From Cyanophora paradoxa (lineage: Eukaryota; Glaucocystophyceae; Cyanophorales; Cyanophoraceae): DNA of 64,000 nucleotides. The stretch is taken from NCBI GenBank assembly GCA_004431415.1, contig QPMI01000271.1:1-64000 (forward strand), written 5' to 3'. Made by a program: the position numbers and the translations under genes. Under the pieces are notes generated by a model. The model was not told the DNA's origin. It made no database searches and saw only the letters and a program-made list of their open reading frames with translations. Shown piece by piece: positions 25,338 through 35,320 of the stretch (positions within the stretch are counted from its first letter, which is position 1; each line of letters begins with the position of its first letter).

Positions 25338-27234
25338 TCAGCGGGACGGGGCGGGGCGGGGGGCGGCGAGACCGCCGGGGCCGCGCCAGGCGCTGTCGAA
25401 GACGAGCAGCGCGTCGCGCACGCCGCGCACGTTGTGCACGCGCAGCACGTCCGCCCCGCCTGCCGCCCCGCCCCGCTCGAGCCCCGCCCCGCGCCCCCGG
25501 CCGGCGCGGCGCGGCGCACCGGCGACGGCCGCGCAGGCCGCCCCCGCCGTCGCCCAATCGCGCTCCTGCGCGACGGCGTCGGAGGGGGGCGGGGAGGGCG
25601 GGCAGCGGGGGCGCACGCGGGAGCTGGCGGCCGGTGAGGGCGGCAAGGAAGGCCTTGCGGGAGGGCCCGACGAGGAGGGGGAAGCCGGGCCGGCGGCGGC
25701 GCGCAGGCGCGGCAGCTCGCGCAGGAGGGCCCCGCTGTGCGCGCCCGTCTTCGCGAAGCCGAGGCCCGGGTCGAGGAGGAGGGCCCAGCGCGGCACGCCG
25801 GCCTCCTGCGCCCGCTCCGCCGCCGCCCGCAGCGCCGCGCCCACCTCCGCCGCCACGTCCCCGTACTCCGCCAGCCCCTGCATCGTCTCCGGCGTGCCCC
25901 TGCGCCCCGTCGCCCCCGCCCCGCGCGCGGGCAGACGAGGGGGGCGGGGCACCGCATGTGCATGAGGCAGAGAGGAGCGGCGTGGGCGGCGGCGGCGGCG
26001 AGGAGGTCGGGGTCCGCCTCCCCGCCCGAGACGTCGTTCACCATGTCCGCCCCCGCCGCCAGCGCCGCCCGCGCCACCGCCCCGCTCCGCGTGTCCACGC
26101 TGATGCACGCCTCGCTCGCCCCCCGCAGCCGCTCGATCACCGGCACCACGCGTTCGATCTGCTGCGCCGCCGGCACGGCCGCCGCGCCGGGCCGCGTCGA
26201 CTCGCCCCCGACGTCGATGATCTCGGCGCCCTCCTCGAGCATCCGCAGGCCCGCCTCCGCCGCCTGCCGCCCCGGCTCGCGCGCGCGGGGGCGGGGCCGG
26301 GGGGCGGGCCGGGGCGCGTGCGAGCTGCGCGGTGGAGTGGCGGCCGCCGTCGGAGAAGCTGTCGGGGGTCGCGTTGAGGATGCCCATCACCACGCTCCGG
26401 TCGCCCCAGCGCCACAGCGCATCCCGCTCCCGCCCGGGCGCCCCCCGCCGACGGGGCGTCACGCGGTGCATCCCCTCCGTGCTCCCGCCGTGGATCTCTT
26501 GCGCCTTCCCCGCCGAGATGAGCTCGTGCAGCATCTCGCCGACGCTCTTGCCGAGGGCCTGGGCTGGCGCGCGTGGGCGGCGGCGGGGGCGGCGGGGCGC
26601 GGGGGCGGGGGGCGGGGCGCACGCCGTGCACGAAGTCGGGGATCATGTCGGCGACGGGCTGGAGGACGAAGTCGCGCTCGGCGAGGCGCGGGTGGGGCAC
26701 CGCCAGGCGCTCGTGCCGCACGACCTCCGCCCCGTAGAAGACGATATCCAGGTCGATCACCCGCGGCCCGTTCCGCGTGGTCGGCCTCCGCCCCAGCTCC
26801 CGCTCCACCCGCTTTAGCTCGTCCAACAGCTCCAGCGGGCCCAGCTCCGTCTCCACCAGGCACGCAGCGTTCAGGAACGGCGGCTGGTCCATGTAGTACG
26901 CCGGCGGGTTGTCGTACAGGAATGAGGTGCGCTTCACACGTGCGAAGCGCGAGACCGCCTCCAGCGCATTTTGAATGTTCTGCACACGGTCGCCCAGGTT
27001 CGTGCCAAGCCCCAGCACGATCGGCTGCTGCGAGGGTGCGCCATGCGCTGAGGTCGTAGCTAGCGAGCGCCGCGCCCCGTGAGACAGCGGCAGCGCGCTG
27101 GTATTCCTAGCGCTTTCGCGCGCGTCGCCGACGATCGCTCCCGCGTGTGCGGTCGGCGCCGCGAGATCGGAAATCGCCTGAGGCGATCTGCAGTGCCTGA
27201 TGGCGCGCTGACTAATTGCGGATCTTAGGACCAT
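25338..27234 (-). CDS. Bifunctional HPPK-DHPS (folate synthesis)
   Basis: Fusion of 6-hydroxymethyl-dihydropterin pyrophosphokinase and dihydropteroate synthase, as in plants. The N-terminus MVLRSAISQRAIRHC is basic and suits mitochondrial import. HPPK motifs are VLGLGTNLGDRVQNIQNAL, NPPAYYMDQPPFLNAAC and RNGPRVIDLDIVFYG. DHPS motifs are VVMGILNATPDSFSDGG, EIIDVGGESTRPGAAAV, SVDTRSGAVARAALAAGADM, VNDVSGGEADPDLL, LLLDPGLGFAKTG and LVGPSRKAFLAALTG. It ends LRVHNVRGVRDALLVFDSAW. The stop is either the TGA at 25338 or, if one more intron exists, the TAG at 25274. It is divergent from the cyclophilin gene, with 172 bp between starts. The upstream frame in the first exon extends beyond 27234 without a better start. 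Confidence 0.93.
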
Positions 27235-27406
27235 TGCTTTGTTAGCTGCGGGCGAGCTCGAATGTAGCACCTGAATACGAACCGACAGCAGCGGGGGGTA
27301 GGGACACTTCTCTTCTTGTTGCGAAGGGGCTGAGGTCGCCTTCGGAGGCCAGCCCGAGCACAAGCGCAGCATCTGGTCGGACGCAAGCACAAGCGCGAGG
27401 ATCGCG

Positions 27407-28684
27407 ATGAGCGCGGTCGGACCGCCGCAGCAGCAGCATCAGTCGAATGCGCCCGCCCCGCAGCCCGCTCTCGAGAACCCGCGCGAGAAGGTGCGAACCC
27501 GGCGCTGCCTATTCAGCAACTCGCGCAAGCCTACGGTATGCATATGCCCCCATTCGCAGGTCTTCTTCGATGTGGTGAGGTTCCAGTGCTGGCCGCCGCG
27601 CCGCTGTTTATATAAGCGCCCGCGTAGACGATCAATAAGGAGATGGTAGGCCGCATCGTTTTCGAGCTCTTCAGCGACGTCGTCCCCCGCACGGCAGAGA
27701 ATTTCAGATGTGCGTAACCTCACTTCACTCAAGCGCGCGCTGACGTTCAGTGCTGAAGCGTGTTCGCGCTGATCGCCGCGCAGGCCTCTGCACCGGCGAG
27801 AAAGGCTATGGCTATGCGGGCAGCCCCCTTCACAGGATCATTCCAGACTTCAGTGCGTGCTGGTTGTGGTGGCGGTCATCGCCATTCTTAATAACTTCCG
27901 TCGCCTGCCGCAAAATCAGTGATTCAGGGCGGGTTCGCTGAACCCCGCCCCCTTCCCCTTCCCCCCCCCTCCCCCCCCCTCCCCCCTCCCCCCCTCTGAA
28001 CCCATGCACGTGCTCCTGCCGGCAGCGACTTCACGGCAGGCGACGGGTGACGCCTCGGTCTGCATTCGGGGCTCAACGTTAGCTAACGTTGTTGCGCAGT
28101 ACGGGCGGGAGGTCGATTTATGGGCCGCGGTTCGCTGCATCCGTCCCGAAGCGGTCCCCGCTGAAGCGTGCGCAGATTCGAGGACGAGAACTTTGAGCTG
28201 GTTCACGACCGGCCCTTCCTCCTCAGCATGGCCAACTCCGGCCGGAAGTAAGGCGTACCCCGCTCTGCACGTGGCCCGCCTAACGGCGTGTTGCGGCTGC
28301 AGCACCAACGGGAGCCAGGCTCGCCCCCGCGCGCCAGCTTGAGCCGGCGCGGGCTGGAGCTGATGGCAAGCGCAGTTCTTCATCACGTGCCAAGTGACGA
28401 ACTGGCTCGACAAGAAGCACGTCGTCTTCGGGCGGGTCATCCGCGGGCAGGACGTCGTCCGCGTGCGCGCCCCGCCCCTTCCCGCGCTGCACCCGTCCCC
28501 CGCCCACACTCTCCACCCCCGCCCCTGCCTGACCGCGCTCCGGCCGCCAGCTCATCGAGAAGGAGGGAACGCCGTCGGGTGCGCTCTGCCGCTGGCCCGC
28601 GCGGGGCGCTGGGGCCGAGGGGGAGGGTGCGCGGCAGGGAAGACGAAGCGGAAGGTGGACGTCGCCTACTCGGGCCAGCTGTGA
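27407..28684 (+). CDS. Cyclophilin-type peptidyl-prolyl isomerase (12 exons)
   Basis: Folding catalyst of the cyclophilin A type. I can join 12 exons without a break: 27407-27490, 27560-27574, 27628-27709, 27784-27852, 27920-27932, 28026-28046, 28100-28129, 28176-28247, 28303-28318, 28376-28462, 28551-28578 and 28638-28684. This gives 187 residues. Key stretches are [94 protein letters not shown] and [12 protein letters not shown]. It ends VDVAYSGQL. Catalytic Arg (HRIIPDF), FFIT and the Trp of WLDKKHV are present. A Gln/Pro-rich N-terminal extension precedes the domain, with no clear signal peptide. Six exons are 30 nt or shorter, and the intron at 28319-28375 has a GC donor. Confidence 0.95.
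27560..27574 (+). other. 15-nt micro-exon (VFFDV) of the cyclophilin
   Basis: GTCTTCTTCGATGTG lies between a CGCAG acceptor and a GTGAGG donor. It encodes the first beta strand of the domain, which is otherwise missing. Confidence 0.85.
27920..27932 (+). other. 13-nt micro-exon (MIQGG) of the cyclophilin
   Basis: TGATTCAGGGCGG follows a TCAG acceptor and precedes a GTTCGC donor. It supplies the invariant IQGG between HRIIPDF and DFTAGDG in the right phase. Confidence 0.8.
28319..28375 (+). other. GC-AG intron in the cyclophilin, between NGSQ and FFIT
   Basis: The near-invariant NGSQFFIT is split exactly by a 57-nt segment starting GCTCGCC and ending AGCGCAG. No GT lies near the left junction, so the GC donor is supported by protein conservation. 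Confidence 0.85.
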
Positions 28685-29802
28685 CGCCCCCGCCACAGGG
28701 TCCGCCTCTGGCGGCCCCCGCAGGCCCTCCGACTCCCGCCCACCGGCCACCTCCCCCGCGGGCCTCCTCGCCCGCGTGACCCCCACTTCCCGACTCCTTA
28801 CTTCAAGCCGGTGGCAGCCACTGGCCGCCGCGGCGTGCGCCGGCAGTTCCCCTCCTGCACCCCGCCCTCTCTGGCGGGCCGACCACGGCCCTACCAGCTC
28901 GGCAGCTCATCTTGCAACAATTGGGCCACTGCGGCCACCGATGCAGCCGCTGCAGCCCGCAGCTTGCCCTGGCAATTCATCCTGGAGTCCTAGTAGTATC
29001 AGGGCCGCGGGCCCGTTGACGTTTACACCATGTGCCGCAGTGCAGGGCCCGAGGGGCTACGGTACGAGGCACCTCAACTTGGCAAACAGTAATTGCAGTT
29101 GTCACCGTGGCACAGTCCCCTAATACTATGATAGGCTGCCAAACAATCCTAAGCCTAGGGCAGTTGAGGCGGCAACATGTCCTAAATATCCGGTGCAGTT
29201 GTGTCCAAATTTAAACAATCGATATCGTGTGTGCAAGCGCAGGCCGTCGCGATCGACCAGCAGTCGAAGTCTAGTCCGTGGTCACAGGGTTCGAACGAGT
29301 ATGTGCAGTGCAAGCCGTCATCTAGTCTAATTGCGTTTGTCACAGTGTAGAGTCGCGTGCCCAAGTCCCAGTCTAGTCCACGTGGCTCGCTGCAGTGCGA
29401 GGTCGACGGCAGGTGCGCGAAGCGCGTTCAATAGATAATCCTACGTCAGCTGAGAGTCGTCTGGTAATTGTGGGTGATCGTGTGTGCCCGAGGGGGCGGT
29501 AAGTCGTCGTCAACGAAGTCAGTGTTGCCGCGCGTGTGCGCGTGCGTGGTAGAATGTTCCAGTCCGAAAAAAAGGAGGCTTCTCGCCCTGGGCGCGAGGG
29601 GAGCCGGAGCAGGGCCGGCTGGTGCCGGTGGAGGGGGCTCGGGCTGGCCGCGCCGGAGGGGGAGGGCGCTGCCGGACAAGTGAAGAGCAGGGTCCCGAGG
29701 GGGGCGGCAAGGGTGGCGGCAGGGCAGCAGGGGGCACAGTGGGGGGTGCGGAAGCGGGAGGCCGGGAGGGCGGGGCGGGGGGCGGGGGGAAGGGGCGCCG
29801 GG
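28685..29802. other. Convergent intergenic region, cyclophilin/XPO1
   Basis: 1.1 kb between two converging stop codons, with less extreme GC than the genes. Several short AGTCTAGTCC-like repeats occur around 29270-29380. No coding exon, tRNA or inverted-repeat element is recognised. Confidence 0.45.
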
Positions 29803-32800
29803 CTATGCCATGTCGGCGTCGTTGTCCTTGGACAGGGGGTTGTAGGGCCCGATGAGGCCGGGGACGGCCTGCTGGCGCTGCTCCTCGGCCTTGCGCTGCT
29901 GCTCCAGCGTCGCCTGCTTCTCCTCGTCGAAGAGCTCCGAGCTGTCCCGCCCCGCGAACTCCTGCGCCCCGCCTCAGGCCCGCCCCCCGGGGCCGGCGGC
30001 GAGGCGGCGGGGACCTTCATCTGGACGAGGAAGTCGCGGAGGTGGGCCTTGAACGCCGGCAGGTCCTTGTTCAGGTCGAAGAGGCCCGTCACGAAGCCCT
30101 GCACCTGGGCCCTGCACCCCCCTCGGCCCCCGCCCGGGCCCCGCGGCGGGCGCGGCGGGGCGCGGCGGGGCGCACGGGGAGAGGTTGGGGAAGGCGCCGG
30201 CGAGGAGGCGCATGACGTATTGGCGGAGGAACTGGGCGTTGTTCTGCGCGCCGCGTCAGGCCCGCGGCGGGGCGCCGGCCCGGGGCGCGCACGGCGAAGG
30301 TGGTGCCGGGGTGGGCGGCCGGGTCCCAGAGGGGGGCGGTGACCTGCCAGAGGGGCGGGGCCACCTGGGGTGAGTGAGGGGCGGGGCGGGGCGGGGCGGC
30401 GGGCGGGGCGGCGGGCGGGCCGGGGCGGGGCGGGGCGGGCCTGGCCGGTCTCGACGAGGTTGAAGAGGTGCATGAGGAGCATGGCCTGGAGCTTGAAGCC
30501 GGGCATGTGGAAGGTGTCCGTGAGGACGTAGAAGATGTCCTGCAGGATGGAGATGAAGTAGGTCTGGTAGAAGAGGTTGGCGACGTCCGACGTCTGCACG
30601 TTCTTGAGCAGCTCGAAGAGGATGTTGAGGCCCGTCTCGGCGATGTTCCGCTCCGTGTGCTTGAACGCCCACACGATCGAGTCGATCACCAGCTTGAACT
30701 GCTGCGCCGGGATCGTGAAGAACGCTGCGCCCGCCTCAGCGCGGCGGGGGGCGGCGCAGCGCGGGGGGGGGGGGGGGGGGGGGGGGGGGCGGGCGGGCGG
30801 GCCCTGGAAGCAGTGGGAGTTGACGGCGCGGAGGAGGTTGAAGAAGGTGGCGCGGTGCTCGGGGTAGTCCTCGAAGTTCTTCGTGATCATCGCGAGCGTG
30901 CACTCGAAGACGGCCTCGAAGATGCGCGGCACCTCCGCCGTCATCGCCTGCTGCAGCTTGTTCACGATGACCGCGAAGAGGGAGAGGACCTGGGGGCGAG
31001 GTCAGGGGGCGGGGCGGGGCGGGGGCGGGGCGGGGCGGGGCGGGGCGCGCCTCGGGGTCGCGGGCGTCGGGGAGGGCGCGGTTGTAGTCGCCGAGGACGG
31101 GGTCGAGGAGGGGGGGGATGAAGTTGGCGAGCACGAGCTCCCGGAAGCGCATCCGCTGCTGGTTGTTCTGGAACGAGGCCGGGTTCTCCGTCGGCTCGGG
31201 CATGGAGACGCTCGGGACGTCCTCGGAGCGCTCGATGAACGTCTCGATGAGCCGCAGCGTCTCCTTCTTCACCGCCCGCATCGACCGCACCACCGACGTC
31301 TTCACCACGTTGGGCCCTGCGCCCCGCTCCCTCACCGGCCCCCGGGGCCGCGAGGGGCGGGGGGGCGGGGCGGGGCGGACCCTGCGCGGAGATGGCCTGG
31401 GTGATCATCTCGGAGTAGGCCTTGTAGACGTTGAGCATGTCGAGGTAGATGCGGCCCAGCTGCGACACGTACGGGTGGCCCAGGCTGACCCCGCCCGTCA
31501 GCCCCGCCACGCCCCCCGCGCCCGAGCGGGGGCACCTGTAGGCGACGCGGACGTTGGTCTTGAGGATGTTGACGCAGTTCTTCATCGTGTCCGTGTTCTT
31601 CAGCGACTCGCCGGCCGTTTGCGCCGCCTGGCCCATCATTTCTTGCCACTGCCGAGGTCTCAGAGAGGGCCGCCGGCGGGGGCGCGGCGGAGGCGCACCG
31701 ACTGGTTGGGGAGCTCCATAAGCTTGGCGGTGAGGGCGTCGCGGATCTGGGGGTCGTTCTGGCTGCTGATCATGTAGCCGACGGCCTCGTAGAAGGTGTG
31801 GATCTGGGAGGGCTCGAGGTCCGAGATGATCTGGGGCAGGTTCATGAGCAGCTCGTCGATGAACGGCATCGCCTGCGCGCCCCGCGAGGTGGGCCCCCGT
31901 CAGCCCCGCCCCGCCCCCCGCCCCCGCCCCCCGCAGCGCCGGCCCCGCACCTCGCCCATCTGCAGCTGCACGAACTTGCGCCTGCACTTCTGCGCGATCT
32001 TGAGGAACGTGTCGCACGCCTGCACGCCGGCCCCGTCAGCGCCCGCTCCGTCCGCCGCGCCCCAGCTCGAAACGAGGAGAGAAGGGAGGATGTGCGGCCC
32101 ATGAAACTTAGATCGGTCGCAGATGCAAAAGCCTCCGCCGATGGCCATAGGGACACTGGGGTGCGCTATCGCATTCGCTTTTAACGGGCCTGGCTAGGAG
32201 GCAGCCGACACGTAGGTAATGGAATGCGCGGAGCAAAAGAGTGAAGGACCGGAAACAGATAAAAACAAGAAAACTCGCTGGAAAAGAGCGGGATGAATGT
32301 GCGGCCCATGAAACTTAGATCGGTCGCAGATGCAAAAGCCTCCGCCGATGGCCATAGGGACGCTGGGGTGCGCTATCGCATTCGCCTTTAACGGGCCTGG
32401 CTAGGAGGGAGCCGGCACGTAGGTAATGGAATGCGCGGAGCAAAAGAGTGAAGGACCGGAAACAGATAAAAACAAGAAAACTCGCTGGAAAAGAGCGGGA
32501 TGAATGTGCGGCCCATGAAACTTAGATCGGTCGCAGATGCAAAAGCCTCCGCCGATGGCCATAGGGACGCTGGGGTGCGCTATCGCATTCGCTTTTAACG
32601 GGCCTGGCTAGGAGGGAGCCGGCACGTAGGTAATGGAATGCTGGGGAACGTGGCGGGGCGGGGCGGCGTGCGGGGCAGGGCGGACCATGTCCTGGACGCC
32701 GGGGTGCGTCTCGTGCATGAACTCGAAGAGCTTGTTCACCACGGTCTGCGACGCCCCGCGTGGGCCCGCGCCGCCCGGGGCCGACGTCGGGCGCGCACCT

Positions 32801-32904
32801 TGAGGAACTTCCAGTGGGCGCGCAGGAAGCGGGGGTACTGCCCGACCACGTACATGATGTTCGAGGCGATGACCGCCTTGTTGTCCTGCGCCCCCGCGTC
32901 GGCC

Positions 32905-32935
<31 letters not shown>

Positions 32936-35207
32936 TGCGGAGAGGAGAGGGGGCACCTTGCCGCGCTTCATCTCGCAGAGCCCGAGCAGGTCCTTGATGA
33001 CCGTCACGAGGAAGCGCTTCTCGTCCTCCTCGGCTGCAGGGCAGCGTGGGCAGGGGACGGCGGGGAGGGGCGGGGGTCGCGGGGGCGCACTCATGGCGCC
33101 GGAGATGGAGCCGATGGCCCAGCAGAGGGTGTTGAGGTTGTGCCAGGACCACTCGGAGCCGTCCACCTGCAGCTGCAGCTTCTCCAGCATCAGCGTCTCC
33201 GTGTCCTCGTAGTCCAGGTGCGTCAGGAAGATCAGCGTCTCCCGCATGCTCTTGTACAGCGTGATCGCATCGCTGTCCTTCATCACCTCCCGCACGATCT
33301 CCCCGTTCTCGTCTTCCACAATCAGCACCTGCGCCCCGTCACGCCCGCCCGCCGCCGGCCCCGCCGCAACCCGCCCGCCCCGCGCACCTCCTCGGGCTTG
33401 GCCATGCGGGAGATCATGACGAGGCGCACGCGGGAGAGGATCGGCGCGTAGAGCGCCCGCCTCGGCGAGGTCCCGTTCGATTGCATCGACCCGAGCATGA
33501 GCGTCGGCGTCGGAGGCTGGTACTGGCACTCGCTGTGGTACAGGTCCGACGCCTGCGCGCGGGGTCAGCGGACGGCAAGCCGAAGCGCGAGGGGCGGCAA
33601 GCCGAAGCGCGAGGGCCGGCGCGCCAGGTGGTTCCAGTACTCGAGGCAGATCTTGAAGATCTCGACTTCCTCCACCTGCGCCACCGCGTCGGCGCCCGCC
33701 GTCGCCGTGCCCCAAAGGATGCCGCCCCGCGTACCTGGCTGATGTTCACGAGGTACGAGAGGCCGTCGCACAGCACCGGGTGGTACTCCGGCGCCTCGAG
33801 CACAGTGAGGTGCGCTTTAAAGAACCCCGTGAAGAACATGGCCAAGTCCTCGATGAAGACCTGCAAAAGACCTAAGAAAGGAGCTCCCTCTAGAGCCGGC
33901 CGCGTTCAAGCACCTGCTGATCCTCCGTCCCGTTTTCGAACGCCTCCGGGATGTCTGCGAGGCGAGACGTGAGGCGAACGGTCAGAGTGGCTGCTCCAGC
34001 GCACGCACTGATATTCTGAGGAATGATCTCGGAGAGCTTCTTCATGAAGAAGCAGTAGAGCTTCGCGAAGTGGGGGTCGTAGGGCGTGCCGATGTTCAGC
34101 GCGCCGATCTCCGCCAGGCACTTCAGCGCGTCGTTACGGAACGCCGGCTCGGGCAGGAACTGCGCAGGACAGCACTAAGCACAGGCGCCAAGATGACCGG
34201 CAAGAAGAAGACGGGCAGAAAAGCAAAAGAGGGCGCTGACCTTGTTAATTAGCATGTCAATCATCTGAGTCTCGAAAATGTATCCAAGCGGAATCCAGTT
34301 CAAGAACCGCAGCAGCGTCTTGAGCGTGACTGAGATGAGAGACGGCCGCGTGGATGCTGTCAGAATGAACTCGCAGAGCTGGTAGATCGCCGAGAACTCG
34401 TTATTGAAGTTCGTCTTCAGCTCTTTAATCTTCGCCTGTGTCATCTGCCCGCTGGAGAAGTCGAAGACTTCCTCGCTGCGCTTGACGTGAGCGGGTAGAA
34501 CCTGCAAGCTGCGCCGAAGCGGCAAACCGCACCTGAGAAGCTTGAGGATGTTCATGTTGTTTTCGCAAAGAACCTCGCTCGTTTTGCTGGAGCCTACGAT
34601 GTCCGGGATGAATGTTGGCCAGTTGTGCGGCCATTCCTGCTTCAGGACCTGCGTGGCGTGTGCGGAATCGCAACTCGATTAGCAACGAAGTCTCCCGACG
34701 ATGGGCGATCGCTGCAGGACACGCGGCGCACGCGCCCGCACGCGCTATGTCCTCATTCACCTGGACGAGGATGAGGTTGAGCTTGTTCAGGAACATGCGC
34801 TCCCGCAGCAGCGAGGCATCATCGCGCGAAAGCTTGATGATAAGGTTCACAATGTAGTTCTTGATTCCATCGCGCTGCTCGGGAGGCAGAATCTTCCACT
34901 TGTACTTGATGACCTGTTCCAGCACTTGCAAACCGTAGAACTTCGTCGCGCTGTTCTGCGAGAACTCCAGAATAGAATCCACCCTCGTCCACGCATCCGC
35001 GTGCTCTTTGAATTGGGTGAGGACCTGGTTGGCTTGCGCTCGCTGCAAGCGTGGTTAGTTTCCCTCCCGCCGCGCCGAGCGGGGCACGCGGGTGACCATG
35101 CGCACCTCTGCCTCAGAGGCGCCCCTATAGAATGCATCGACGATCCTGTCCAGCAAATTTACATCGAAAGGCCGGCCGGGCGTGAAACTGTCTAAGAGAG
35201 CCTCCAT
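29803..35207 (-). CDS. XPO1: Exportin-1 (CRM1), nuclear export receptor
   Basis: RanGTP-dependent exporter of leucine-rich NES cargo. It starts [20 protein letters not shown] and continues [178 protein letters not shown] and [20 protein letters not shown]. It ends [20 protein letters not shown] and an acidic tail, DNDADMA. Family colinearity is complete from end to end. The Cys targeted by leptomycin B in animals (LLGLCE) is present. Two introns (30365-30440 and 30990-31050) have GC donors. One intron (32020-32685) is 666 nt because of a tandem repeat. RadA starts 114 bp away on the other strand. Confidence 0.96.
30365..30440 (-). other. GC-AG intron in XPO1 after FNLVETGQ
   Basis: On the gene strand it reads GCCCGCCCC ... 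CTCACCCCAG, 76 nt, between the conserved FNLVETGQ and the following helical repeat. No GT is available at the left junction. Confidence 0.75.
30763..30789 (-). repeat. Poly-C tract (27 nt, gene strand) in XPO1 intron
   Basis: A run of 27 G on the plus strand, so C on the coding strand, in the intron after NSHCFQ. Confidence 0.9.
30990..31050 (-). other. GC-AG intron in XPO1 within ARDPE/VLSLF
   Basis: On the gene strand it starts GCGCGCC and ends CCCCCAG with CTGAC inside. It splits the conserved segment [18 protein letters not shown] exactly, so the GC donor is backed by family alignment. Confidence 0.85.
32020..32685 (-). other. 666-nt intron of XPO1 expanded by a tandem repeat
   Basis: It splits [19 protein letters not shown]. 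The gene-strand ends are GTCCGCC and GTGCAG. It is roughly ten times longer than the other introns because it contains the 207-bp repeat array. Confidence 0.85.
32091..32640. repeat. Tandem repeat, 207-bp unit, about 2.65 copies
   Basis: The phrase TGTGCGGCCCATGAAACTTA begins at 32091, 32298 and 32505, exactly 207 bp apart each time. The copies differ at only a few bases. The third copy stops after GGTAATGGAATG. Base composition is less GC-rich than the surrounding gene. Confidence 0.95.
32907..32935 (-). repeat. Poly-C tract (29 nt, gene strand) in XPO1 intron
   Basis: A run of 29 G on the plus strand, inside the intron between KRGK and DNKAVIASN. Confidence 0.9.
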
Positions 35208-35320
35208 CGCAGCGCCGCGGCCGTCGCTGTTGAAAAGCTACAGCCGTAGGGCGCGCTCTGACTGATGGCCGCACTCCGAACGCGGCGCTCAAGCGCTCGG
35301 CCAGACGGGTACGCTTGCAC
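35208..35320. promoter_or_regulatory. Divergent XPO1/RadA promoter (inferred)
   Basis: Only 113 bp separate the two start codons. No TATA box is apparent; the call is from position only. Confidence 0.35.

Noticed and set aside
29270-29310. T-loop-like GGTTCGAAC suggesting a tRNA
   Set aside because: No A-box or cloverleaf can be formed upstream. The same applies to GTTCGAATACC near 44503.
32091-32640. Regular direct repeats that could resemble a CRISPR array
   Set aside because: The 207-bp unit is contiguous, with no unique spacers, and lies inside a eukaryotic intron.
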